From: Closterium sp. NIES-65
Taxonomy: Eukaryota > Streptophyta > Zygnematophyceae > Desmidiales > Closteriaceae
Reading direction: 5' to 3'
Length of the DNA stretch: 64,000 nucleotides
NCBI GenBank assembly: GCA_948144175.1
Contig: CANXME010002654.1
Coordinates: 992,001 to 1,056,000, forward strand
In this document: positions 22,379-32,000 of the stretch, piece after piece
How the letters are laid out: each line of letters begins with the position of its first letter
How positions within the stretch are numbered: position 1 is the stretch's first letter
Made by a program: the position numbers and the translations under genes
The notes under the pieces: model-generated
Databases searched by the model: none
What the model was told of the DNA's origin: nothing
What the model saw: the letters and a program-made list of their open reading frames with translations, nothing else

Positions 22379-22916
22379 AGATCTACGCTGGAGCCATGGC
22401 TGCACAGGAGTTGCATTGGTTGACCTTCTTGCTCACCGACCTTGGTGAGCGGCCGAGCTTTGCGCCAACCTTGTTCACTGACAACAAGGCGTCGATTCTC
22501 CTCTGTCGAGAGCGGCGACTGGAGAGCAGAGTGAAGCACATCAACGTCAGGTACTTTCTTCTGCGAGAGTTGCAGAGGCGCGGGCAGGCTCGCTTCGACT
22601 TTGTGGAGCCTGAGGCCAACACTGCAGACATGTTCACCAAGGCGCTTCCGCCTTGTGACCATCAGAGGTGTTGTGTGCAGTTAGGTCTCGTTGACTTAGG
22701 TTCTCAATATGCATAGTCTTGAGTTATCTGCTTGCTTTGTTTGTACGCTTTAGATATACCTCTGTGAACTCTTGAACAAGCCTTGTGGCTCTTTTGCTTA
22801 TGCTCAGAGTGTGTGGTGACATTGTGATCCTCCTTGCGCTTTGTTGTTTTGTGACTGGTATTATGACTGTACGTTGTTGGTTTTGCTTGACACCCCTCAC
22901 TTAGGCTATGGGGGTG

Positions 22917-23025
22917 TGTCAGATGTTATAGTCATAGTGATGTGTGTCGTATGGGGTACAACAGTTAGGGTTAGGTTTATGTACCCCAACCAACCTTAGT
23001 GAACACCACCATTCCTTTCTTGACA
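22917..23025 (+). repeat. Copia B 3' LTR
   Basis: About 109 bases from TGTCAGATGTTATAG to CTTTCTTGACA, directly after the purine tract CTATGGGGGTG. It contains GTATGGGGTACAAC, the lineage core. No 5' partner is in the window because the 5' end of Copia B is truncated near 16486, so the right end is inferred from the TG...CA pattern and similarity to relatives. Confidence 0.75.
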
Positions 23026-23429
23026 CAATACTACTCTGCGATCAACCCTGAGCGATCCTTCGCTAAGTCCCACCTGGGATTGTAACAGATTATAAGCGGC
23101 GTCTGCCGAGCTTGGAGGAGTCGGCAGCTTGGTCATTCTTTGGACGTGGATATCTTCCGAAACTGTATCCGCACTGGATGGAGGTACTCTGGATGTGGCC
23201 ATAAGTTCTTCTCCACAAATCATCGCTGTCGTATATGTGAGATTTAGGTGGCTGGGAAGGCCAGAGGATGCTAACAAGGACGACATTAGGGAGATCGTGA
23301 ATGTGTGCCACCAACTCCATCGCTGCACCTACGCTGATTTGTGACTTGAGAGAAGGAATTACTGAACAATGGGATATTTAGGAAACAAATACAGAGCACA
23401 AAAATAACAACCCTGGTGCTCGGTTCTGC
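23026..23429. other. Gene-free stretch with one possible coding shard
   Basis: No recognisable element. An AG at 23087-23088 is followed by a 52-codon frame (23089-23247) that includes a Cys/His-rich run (SGCGHKFFSTNHRCRIC). It could be a decayed exon. There is too little to name it, and it may be chance. Confidence 0.3.
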
Positions 23430-23434
23430 AAGGT

Positions 23435-23741
23435 TGTAAGGATTTTTCTCGGCATTCCTTACGGAGCCCGACTACATCGCGTACAGCAACAGCCGTTGTT
23501 CGCCCGTTACTGCTAACGGAACTTCGCCGACTTCGCGCGCACTGTTTCCCGGCCATGTCGGCCTACGCTTCGGGACTAGCCCGAGCCTCGCTGCCAGCAT
23601 AGCACTAGCTAGCTCGCACGCACCGCGTTACCGTTTGCATGCTTCGCATATAAATGTCCGCTCATGCCTTCGCTCACATCTTTGTACTCGTTTGACACCT
23701 TAGTGCAATTCTCGCTACTTCGATTCATTGCACCCGTAACA
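23435..23741 (+). mobile_element. Solo LTR, gypsy-like
   Basis: 307 bases, TGTAAGGATT...CACCCGTAACA, flanked by AAGGT (23430-23434 and 23742-23746). A TATA-like CATATAAAT at about 23647 fits an LTR promoter with the start of R downstream. Short length and composition suggest Ty3/gypsy, but no coding region remains to prove the superfamily. Confidence 0.85.
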
Positions 23742-23746
23742 AAGGT

Positions 23747-24115
23747 CAAGCACAACGGTTCTGGATGGAGGTGCGGGGACGGGGCGGGAAGATAGGTAGT
23801 TGGATCTCGAAAGTACTGTCCGCGGGCTAAAATTCCTTCCTGGGCGAGCGTAGGTTGGGTCGGGTTGGGCTGGGTTGGTTAGGCTGGGTTGGGCTGGTTT
23901 GGGAGGTTCAGTAGCACTGTTACAAAAGTGTCATTTCACGCTCAGAAGGGATTTGTCCGTGTGACATACTCCAGAACCGTTTCAATGATTCATCGCACGC
24001 GACGCGAGTTCCTTTAGGCGTAGAGCATAAGCGAGAGTAAGACGGTCACATGTTTCTTCCTTTTCATTGTTGAAGAGAATTTCATCGTCATCGATGGGCT
24101 TCTGAGGTGCCGCAT
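23747..24115. other. Intergenic, G-rich tract
   Basis: No gene seen. 23854-23906 repeats GGGTTGGGCTGGG-type words and has at least four G runs within about 50 bases, so a G-quadruplex is possible. Confidence 0.5.
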
Positions 24116-24211
24116 CAGCCACACGCCGCTGCTAGTAACGGCGGCACGGAAGCGGCTGGGGCGATTACCCTCGAGCAGCCACACGCCGCTGCTAGTAGCG
24201 GCGGCACGGAA
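24116..24211 (+). repeat. Two 36-base repeats at 60-base spacing
   Basis: 24116-24151 and 24176-24211 are the same sequence with one change. Each contains the near-palindrome GCCGCTGCTAGTAGCGGC (AACGGC in the first copy). They lie in a 147-codon open frame (24107-24550) with no recognisable domain, which I do not call as a gene. Confidence 0.7.
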
Positions 24212-24952
24212 CCGGCGGTGTCGCCGCGCAGCTATGCGACGGGCCGCGCACAGCATTTTGTAGGCAAAAAACAGCAGAGTCGCTTCGGTATCCCGAATCC
24301 CGATTTGTTCTCACACGGCTCAGTCTCCCTCTCCACTCCTCGCCCTCGACTGATCTCCGCTCAGCGGGTCGCGATCCACCTTGCTGCGCTCCGCTTGGGA
24401 TCAATTCCGTTGAACGGAATTCGCGGTTTCACCCACAGGATTGCGGACATTCCCATGGCGAAACCGCAGAATTTTCGCCTGTACTATTTTGCTCACCTAC
24501 TGAACGTCATCGGTCGCAGGCTTCTTTCGACAGTTGCAGTTACCTGTTGAGGCGAATCGCCAGTCGCGTCGGTCGGATTAGGATGTGCTGCCATTCGGTT
24601 GCATCCACAGGCTACACGTTTAGAGGAGCGGCTGGAAAGACGGAACCGCTGATTTAGGAGGCGGACGTGGGTGTAAAGGCGGAGGATGGCGCTTCCGCTG
24701 TTGCTGGTGGCGGTTCGACGACCGATAGTGAGGCGGCGGTGAAGGCGAGTTGAAGGGGGGCCTGCCGATGGGGCTGGCGGAGGCCATGAGGGATGCGCTT
24801 GGCGCCACTACCGATGGGAGGGGTGTCGTTGACAAGCTAGATATTGCCACGGTGAGAGGTAGGTGTGTGTGAAAGTCGGTGAGGGGTCGTCGTGGGGTAT
24901 GGGCGTGCGTGAGAGTCACTCAAGCAGCGGTGATGGGCAGATGAAGGGAAGG

Positions 24953-25072
24953 TGAGGGGGGTTTGAAGGAGGGTTGAAGGAGGGTTGAAGGGGGGTTGAA
25001 GGGGGGTTGAAGGGGGGTTGAAGGGGGGTTGAAGGGGGGTTGAAGGGGGGTTTAAGGGGGGTTGAAGGGGGG
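24953..25072. repeat. Minisatellite GGGGGGTTGAA
   Basis: About ten tandem units of 10-11 bases with single-base variants. No coding role is apparent. Confidence 0.9.
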
Positions 25073-25139
25073 GTGCTGGGGCTGGCTGTAGGGTGGAGAG
25101 GTGAATATTACCAAGGTGGGAGCCAGTGAGGAGTCACTG

Positions 25140-26660
25140 CGAGTGGCTGCGGGATTCCCTCCATCTACCTCCCCTCCCCTCCCAAACTCTGATTCCCTCT
25201 CCCCACCCAGTCTTTAATCGTAACCCCCTCCCATCACGTCCATCCAGCCTTGCATTCGTGTATCCCACATGCACCAACTCATGACCCCCTGGCATTTGCA
25301 CTTACTATACAGGCGGCACATTCCTCGCAAAATCACTACCCCTTCCTCTTCCCCCCTGTCCCTTTTCCTCTTATCCTCTCTCCCCCTTTTGTCCCCTTCT
25401 TCTCAGCTCCTCACCTGCTTCTACGGATATTCCTGCCCCTGCGGCACTGTCTTCCTCACATCCCTCGACCCACTGCCCCGTCCTCGTTTCTGCCCCTACT
25501 GAACTCGTCTCATCAATGCACTGCTCGCCCCCTCTCCCCCCCCTTTACCCCCACCTCCGCACCTGCTTCTCCTACTCGGACTTCTAGCCCACAGGTTCGC
25601 ACTCATACAGCACTGTCTCCCACACCCCCCTCATAAGTCACTCCCAATTTCCTCCTTTCCATCACCTCCCTCCCCTCCCCATGAGCTCCGCACCGCACCT
25701 ACATCTCCTGCGCCAATGTCCGGCCCACAGACGTGCGCCCATAGATAAGCCACCCACGTCAGCCCCACCCGGCCCCCACAGCGCAGGTGCACTGTTCACC
25801 ACGACACTATCCACTCCATTCCCCATAAACTCTCCCTTCCCAACCCAACCCCCACCCCCTCTTCCCCCCCTTCCCCACCCCTTCCAGCTCAACACATTCC
25901 TCTCCCACGCCAGCGTCTGCCCCACGGATTCCTGCCCCTTTGGTGGCGCTGCACTGCTCTCCCACGTACTCTCCCCTTTTTCACTGCCTCCAACCCTTTC
26001 CCCGTAGTCTAAGCGGGCTCCTGAGGCTGCGGGCTGTTCGCAAGTCCTAGATTGTCGCCTAGTTTGGAATTAGGAGCAACCCGTGGGTTGCTGAGTGCAC
26101 TCTTTGCCAAGGCTGCACTGCACCTTCCCTTTTACCGCCCGTTACCCGCTTTTTCCCCCTCCCTCCACCAGCTCCGCACCTGCGTCTCCTACACCAACTT
26201 CTGCTGCCCCTCGGACTCCCACCCCTTCGGCACTGTCTTGCACATCCCTCTCATAAGCCACTGTGCTGTTCAACCTTCCCCCCCCCCCCCCCCCCCCCCC
26301 TCCTCCCCCCCCCCCCCCCCCACTCTCTCCTCACCTCCTCACCCCTACAGCCCCACTGCTTGCCAACGCAGCACCAGGCCCTCTCGAACCCTTCTCTTAC
26401 CCCCTCCCCTCGTGTTACCTGTACGCCCTCCGCTTTCACTTACCCGCTCCCGCAACTTTACCTATCCCCCATCTGCTTACCCCTTCTTTTATCTTGCACC
26501 TCTCCCTCCGCTTACCTGCTCTCCCTCTTCCCCTTCCCTTACCCCCTTCCCGTCCCCCTTCCCTTACCCGCTCCTCTTTCCCGCTACCCACTCCCTCTCT
26601 CTTTATCCCCTCCCTCTACCCGTACCCTTTCCCATGTTCTATTCTCCTTCTCCTCCCCGC
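25140..26660. other. 1.5-kb pyrimidine-rich region with diverged repeats
   Basis: The + strand is mostly C and T, with C-runs at 26279-26321. A roughly 75-base motif beginning CAG-CTCCGCACCTGC recurs at about 25400, 25555, 25685, 25885 and 26168 (and once near 27750), each time preceded by a polypyrimidine tract. Long proline/serine frames here are composition artefacts. See the findings for a possible exon origin. Confidence 0.55.
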
Positions 26661-26663
26661 CTA

Positions 26664-27297
26664 TGTTGGAAAAAACGCTCGGGCTTCTACGCGTATCACG
26701 TTTATACGAGAACGTATATACGGAAAAACGTGATACGTTCCGTAATCCGCGATACGTTTCGTCGGGCAGCCTGAAAAAAAAAGAGAAAAAAACTGTTGCC
26801 GCTGATTCCGCGATCTGCAATTCTGTGAAACCTAATTTTGAGATTCGAAACTCGAATGCCCCCCTCCCCTCCCCTCCACCGCACATCACCTCACACCACC
26901 TCCCAAACCCAACCTTCCCTTACGAGCTGCTCGCACGTCGGCGTGAGTACAACAGCGAATCTAATTTGGCTCACGCCAAGTTTACTGCTATTGCTAGCAG
27001 CGGCGTCGCGTCACTTGCATTGCAGATCTTAGCAACCGCAATATTAGGACGATTCTAGCCAACAATTTCGTACTGGCGTAAACCCCACGGGAGTTATCCG
27101 CATCAAGTATTGCTTAAATTCTTTCCCTGTAAGCATTCTACGTCAACCGAAATGTTTTTCCCCTGCCCTAGAGATTTTTAACCTGCCCGACGCACCGTAT
27201 TTCGAGGTTTTTTGTACGCTGGAAAATTGCGTATCGCGTATGTACGATACCGTATAGTTCGTATGCGTTCCGTACGCCATACGCGTATTTTCCAACA
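26664..27297. mobile_element. MITE with TGTTGGAAAA ends and TA flanks
   Basis: 634 bases with terminal inverted repeats TGTTGGAAAA (26664-26673 and 27288-27297), continuing imperfectly through CGCGTATC-like words on both sides. TA lies just outside each end (26662-26663 and 27298-27299), as in Tc1/mariner-type elements. There is no transposase inside. The superfamily is inferred from TA flanks alone. Confidence 0.7.
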
Positions 27298-27299
27298 TA

Positions 27300-29218
27300 G
27301 CTCCCCGCTCCCGCACCCCCCCCCTTACCCCAGTCCAGGCGCCAGGCTCTGCCGCGACCCTTCTTGCGACTCGTTCCCGGCGAAATCAAACCGCGTGGGC
27401 TGATTGGAATGGCTGGCTGGATTGCGATGTGCGTGCACGGTGCCGGCATCACCACGCCGCGCGTGTGTCAAGGTGCACGATGACCGCGCCGTGCCCCACC
27501 TGGATGATGATTGCCCCCCAGGGTACCTGTGAGTGCGCCTGCGTCACCTGCACCCTCACTTTCCGCCCGCCTGCCTGCCTGCCACTTGTCTCCTGCCTGT
27601 CAGAACCCACATGGATCTCATGTCGACCTTACAATCATGTGTCGCCTGCCTCTCTGCCTGAACCCTCCTGCTACCCTTCCCACCGTGGCGCAGCTCCCTT
27701 CCCTCCTTCCCTGCTCCCTCCCTCTCTCAACCCTCTCCCCCGTTCACCCCTCCAGCTCCGCACCTGTTACTCCTAGCTGACCCACTGCACTGATTTCCGC
27801 CGCTTCTCTCAGCGTCTATTACAATTTCCCACCTTTGTTACGACCACTTCCCATCGCCAATTTGGCGGGTGTGGGAAACTTGTTGGGAACGAGTTGTTGC
27901 CGAGTAGTTTTCGACTCCTGGCGTTTTCCCGCGAATTGTGATTGCTTTCCGATACACCTGACAAGTAGAGATCGACTGGCGGCCAATATCATTGATACTC
28001 AAATTATGCCAGGCGCGGTTCGCAAACGTAATCAACCGACATTTTCCTGGTAGAGTAACTACATTTACTGGACGTTCTAGTTTTAAGCACATTTTCAAAA
28101 CAAATCGCCCCCAGCACCTCAACTGCACGTACCCAACAAAGCAGGAAAAATACTAAAATGCTTGGATATTAACCTTTAATAAGCCTTCAAGTGTTTAAAA
28201 CTATGCCTTGCGCTTGGATTGTCTCAACGAACAAACGACACCGTCCAGCAGAGATTGCTGTTCGCAAACAATTAAAAATAAACTGAATGCGAAAAGGCAT
28301 CCAGTCCTGATGACATCAACCTTAAACACCTTGTTGCATGATGTTTAAGATTGGTGCCTCTGTTTCATAACATGCCATTCGATGTGGTTTTAATCTTCTT
28401 CTGTTCTAGGTCAGCAGGTCCATGGTCGACGGAAGGTTGACGGTTCGACCCCGTTCCGATGAATTATTCCCATTCTGCATCCTTTTCGCTAGTGGTCGCA
28501 ATTTGCGCTTGATACATTTCTTATTTCTTGGGTAGCTCTTCGACAGAATTGTTCATTGTTAACTAAAGTGACTGTGTTTTGTTTCTGCCACATTTCAGAA
28601 GTGTTATTAGCGAAAAAGTGTGATTGAAAAGCGACGACCAATCAGCGTTGAGAAATCGAGGTGAGTACCGATGCAAACTTTCTCTGGCATACTTTGAGTA
28701 TCAATGATATTGGCCGGATCGACTGGTGCAGAGAATTTCTCCCAAGCCCTCCGAGCTGGTTCGGGAAATTTGAGCGAATGCGCACAGGACAACTAGCGCG
28801 TGACGATTTGTTGCAACTTTGTTTCTATTGGCTGCCGGGCCGTCCAAATGCATCATGACGCGCACTCGTTTAGAAGAGAAAACTCGTTAATTTAATCATA
28901 AACCTTTATTTGCCCATTATTTGAAATATGATACTAAGGAGGAATGAACACGAGTTTCGACATCATTACTGATAATAGAAACAGTAAATCGAAATAATAG
29001 ATACAGTACTCGATCACAAAAGATATAAGATTTAAATTTGCTGAAAGTCTTAAAACTTCTGAACAGCCTACAATGCTACATTAGAGTACATAGAAAAGAC
29101 AATACACTAAAAACGTCAAAAGCTTACACAGCTACAGATCCAAGAACTACCATTAGTTACCAACTCATCTACACCTACAAAAAGAGCCCTAAGCTACAAC
29201 ACAGGTACTAGAGGTCAC
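27300..29218. other. Gene-poor AT-richer interval
   Basis: No intact gene. It contains an inverted pair of short coding-like segments (27964-28021 and 28675-28735), a tRNA-like A box and B box (28407-28418 and 28442-28452) set 35 bases apart, too close for an intact tRNA, and an AT-rich stretch (28880-29200) that may be the 3' untranslated region of the gene fragment to its right. Confidence 0.5.
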
Positions 29219-29410
29219 CCGTAAAGCTCCTCCTGCTCTTCATTCTCATCATAATTCGGCTCCTGTGAGCCTGGCTCGCTCACCAGCTCATCCAAACCAA
29301 TGTCACCATGCTCGTCTGCAACCAGCTCCTCCTCTGGAATCTCCTTCCAACCAACGAGGCAGACCTTACCGATTCCAAGGCAGTCGTCCGTGCGAGCAGG
29401 GCTGACGCTA
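29219..29410 (-). pseudogene. C-terminal exon of an unrecognised gene
   Basis: An open frame of about 62 codons read leftwards to a TGA at 29219-29221. It starts after a possible splice acceptor (CGTCAG, near 29411). The peptide has GKVCLVGWKEIPEEELVADE and then a strongly acidic tail (NYDENEEQEELYG). Composition and codon use look like real protein, unlike the surrounding DNA, and AT-rich sequence follows as a 3' UTR would. Upstream on this strand the sequence is cut by the MITE at 29449. I cannot name the family; an acidic C-terminal tail occurs in many transposases and nuclear proteins. Confidence 0.45.
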
Positions 29411-29448
29411 TCCGACTAAATAGTCTGATTAGTCTGACCAATCAGAGC

Positions 29449-29950
29449 CAGGGTTCTCGTTATCAGGGTAAAATACCCTTTTTGCACTGACTGGCGGCCG
29501 CTTTTTTTCAGTTACCCTTTCACAGGCAGGGTAATGGATTTTTTACCCTAGGCCAGAAAGTGTAAGTTTTTTTTCACCCTTTGAAAAACAGCGTAAGTAA
29601 TTCATTTCCCTGACTGTACACTATACGATCTGAGCCACACTGTTACGGAAAGCTCCGAAGCGTGACGAAACACTATCTTGCCCCTGCAAAATGCTGCTAA
29701 TAGCTAGACTCGAACTTGCGGTCTTTCGGATCCCATTCGATATCGGACAAACTGAGCCACTAAGTGCTGATGCATACGCACTATATGTTATATAGTCCAA
29801 TTTTAAAACCAAAATTCCCTGGCCCAACAGACTAACTTTGTTTTTACCCTGCTTTTGTCAGGGAAACAAAATTTTTACCCCACACATCAGGGTTGACTAT
29901 ACCTAGAACCCTGATTACTAAGGGTGGCCCAAAACGAATCTGAAGCCCTG
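29449..29950. mobile_element. hAT-type MITE (8-bp duplication ATCAGAGC)
   Basis: 502 bases beginning CAGGGTTCT and ending with the inverse GAAGCCCTG. It is flanked by the exact 8-base repeat ATCAGAGC (29441-29448 and 29951-29958). CAGGG ends with 8-bp duplications are the hallmark of hAT elements. More CAGGGT/ACCCTG words lie inside near both ends, as transposase subterminal sites do. No transposase frame. The active hAT gene to its right is a possible source of enzyme, but its ends were not found for comparison. Confidence 0.82.
29700..29766 (-). other. tRNA-like promoter segment (SINE head or pseudo-tRNA)
   Basis: On the minus strand an A box TGGCTCAGTTTGT (29747-29759) and a B box AGTTCGAGTCT (29706-29716) are 43 bases apart, the tRNA spacing. 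A T-arm pairs at 4 of 5 positions. The two sides of the acceptor stem do not pair, so this is not a functional tRNA. It lies inside the hAT MITE. Confidence 0.55.
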
Positions 29951-29958
29951 ATCAGAGC

Positions 29959-30648
29959 ATTGAGGTTGTGGAAAATGGATTTGCAGAATAATCAATATTT
30001 CATCCCTGGAAGGCCTCAGTGTTACCGTATTGTTTGTAGGCCCTTGATATAGTGTAATAGTCATCAGACTTAGTCGTTTCCGGAGTCTGGCTCTACAGAG
30101 TATACAGTATGTGGTCCCTGTATGTCGGTGTATTGAGAGGAAGCTTCCCCAAAATTTTTGAAAGTACCCCCCCCCCCCCCAAAAAAAAATAATTTTCCAC
30201 GCGTAATCATTTCACCACCCCCCGTGGTTGTCTTCTTGTTCGCGTGGTCTCGAAACCACGTAATGTTGACAAAATCTGTTGGTGCGCTGTGCACAGCAAG
30301 GCAGTCAGGTGCGGCGTGCTGCGGCCAGTATCGGTATGCCAAGTTTGATGATGACTCTGTAGCCACGCGAACCGCGCCACCCTCACTTAATGTGATGGGT
30401 CGATCGCGATTGGTGGCATGGCGCACCAGCTATGTGTGATGGCGTTGTGGCAGATGAATTTGGCCCCGTATTCAAGGCCCGATTCATTCATCAAACCCCA
30501 CCCCACTCCGTGAGCCATTGTCGTGGCGACGCGGCTTTCGTTCCGTTTGCTGCAGCTGGTTCTCTCCAGGCTGAAGGGCCTCCCCCAGTTTCACATGTTG
30601 CTTTCATTCTCGTGCATTCGGTTTCTTGATTCATCGTTCTCTCTCGCC
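29959..30648. other. Upstream region of the hAT gene
   Basis: No gene. It contains a C-run and A-run (30168-30189) and then increasingly GC-rich sequence up to the hAT start. Promoter elements could not be identified with confidence. Confidence 0.4.
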
Positions 30649-31648
30649 ATGGCATCCTTATCTCCCGCGGAGGACTCGCCTGAGGCCGTCCCGCAAAAGC
30701 CTCCCGATCGTAGGGTTAGCGGCCTAGACTTCCTTCGATCGAGCATAGCTCTAGTCACTCCAGAACCATTAGTTACCGCTGTTGTTGTTAATACCGAGGA
30801 GGTACCGTCGTCCAGCAAGAATCCGCAGCCGGCCCCCAATCCCGCGCATGCTCCAGCGCCGTTCACTCTCCCTCCCGCCATCGCGTCGTCTAGCAAGGGG
30901 CCGCAACCTCCTCCCAATCCCGCGCCACCACCAGCGCCGTTCACTCTCCCTCCCGCCATCCCGTCGTCCAGTAAAGCGCTCCCCTCTGCTGTTGGTAGCA
31001 GCGGCTGCAACGATGTCGCTCCCGCGTCCGAGGGTCGTACAGCTAAGAAGGCGCGCACTGTCGTACTCCGCGGGAAGTTTCAGCAGAGCACGTTGACCTT
31101 TGGCGGTGTGCGCGTGCCACCACCAAGTGCTCCAGAAGACTCCGAGGCCGAACCAGAGGAACCAGAGGAGATACCTGTACGTGCGGGCACCAACTCCCGC
31201 GTTCTGTCGAAGGCCGAGGTAATGGAGCAGAAGTACATAGAGGCGAGTGTTAAGTATAACACCCAGTGGTTGCCCAAATTCCCGTGGCTGCTTTTGGTTC
31301 GCGCTAAAGACGGTGGTCCCAGTGTAAAGTGCAGCCCGTGTCTCTCGTTCGGCAAAGAGACAACCAAGTACTCAGGTCCAGGCGACGGCGGGCGAGACCT
31401 GCAGACGCAGACGATGCGCATCCACGAGCACACGACGGTCCACAAGGAGGCGATGCAGCGTCAGGCAGAGATTGCAGAGGCGATTTCGAACGGCCAGACG
31501 AAAATTGATCGTTTCATCAACGCGAATGTTGAGGGTAGGCGGGCGATTCGGCTGATGAGGTCGGTGCAGTTTCTCTCCCAGGAGGACGCGCCCATCAGCA
31601 TGTTCCCGAAGCTCATGAGGCATCTCGCTGAACAGGACACCCCCGACA

Positions 31649-31775
31649 TGTTGAACAAGAATGAATTGAACTAGCAGTGAAATGAGTACAAGTATGAAAA
31701 ACTAGGAATGTGTACCCCCTATAGGCTAACCCACTGTAGCCTAAACAACTACAACAACATATATAATGTTTGACA
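31649..31775 (-). repeat. Copia C 3' LTR
   Basis: 127 bases with TG...CA ends, identical to 38815-38941. The purine tract (CTATGGGGGTG on the minus strand) lies at 31776-31790. Confidence 0.93.
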
Positions 31776-32000
31776 CACCCCCATAGGCGAAGTGGGGGAG
31801 AACTAGGGGTCACAAGACCAGTCAAGTAAAGCAAAGCAAAGCAAAGCAAGCTCAGGGTGGATCACAACGTCACCACACAGTCCGAGCACAAGTGCAAGGC
31901 CACAAGGCCAGTTCACATGCAGGAGTACATATATAAATATAAGACTAAACAAGCAAGAGCAGTGATATATATATATATATATGTAACAGTACAAAGAGAG
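31776..32000 (-). other. Copia C 3' untranslated region
   Basis: Holds the purine tract, a (GCTTT)n stretch (31833-31852) and a block at 31859-31888 (minus strand TGTGGTGACGTTGTGATCC) that is conserved in Copia B (22801-22830) and TRIM2 (about 22157-22186). Confidence 0.7.

Larger units (their letters stand above)
16486..22716 (+). pseudogene. Copia B gag-pol (end of gag, protease, integrase, RT, RNase H), broken and interrupted
   Basis: The gag tail (LLGTPHAMYAVVDSS, about 16510) is followed by protease FTLDSGASHCFF (about 16690). Integrase has HHRMGHPSIPRL (about 17277), CGPC (about 17390), HLDVWGP (about 17477), HSDHGGEF (about 17665) and QQNGVAERR (about 17758). A Pro- and Gln-rich linker (poly-Q 18750-18815) follows. 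RT has FKARYVARGFSQREGVDFF (about 19770), DFSTAFL (about 19912), QAPREWHDTL (about 20040) and YVDD (20161-20172). RNase H is cut by TRIM2 at 20805 and resumes at 22379 with IYAGAMAAQELHWL. Stops: TAG at 17083, 17737, 19635 and 19930, plus several frameshifts. The 5' end is missing, so only the 3' LTR remains. Confidence 0.9.

Noticed and set aside
24107-24550. 147-codon gene on the + strand
   Set aside because: It starts in a 60-base tandem duplication and shows no domain or supporting context.
28407-28452. tRNA gene with A and B boxes
   Set aside because: The boxes are 35 bases apart instead of about 44 and the arms cannot form.
29700-29766. Functional tRNA gene
   Set aside because: The acceptor stem does not pair and the anticodon stem is short.
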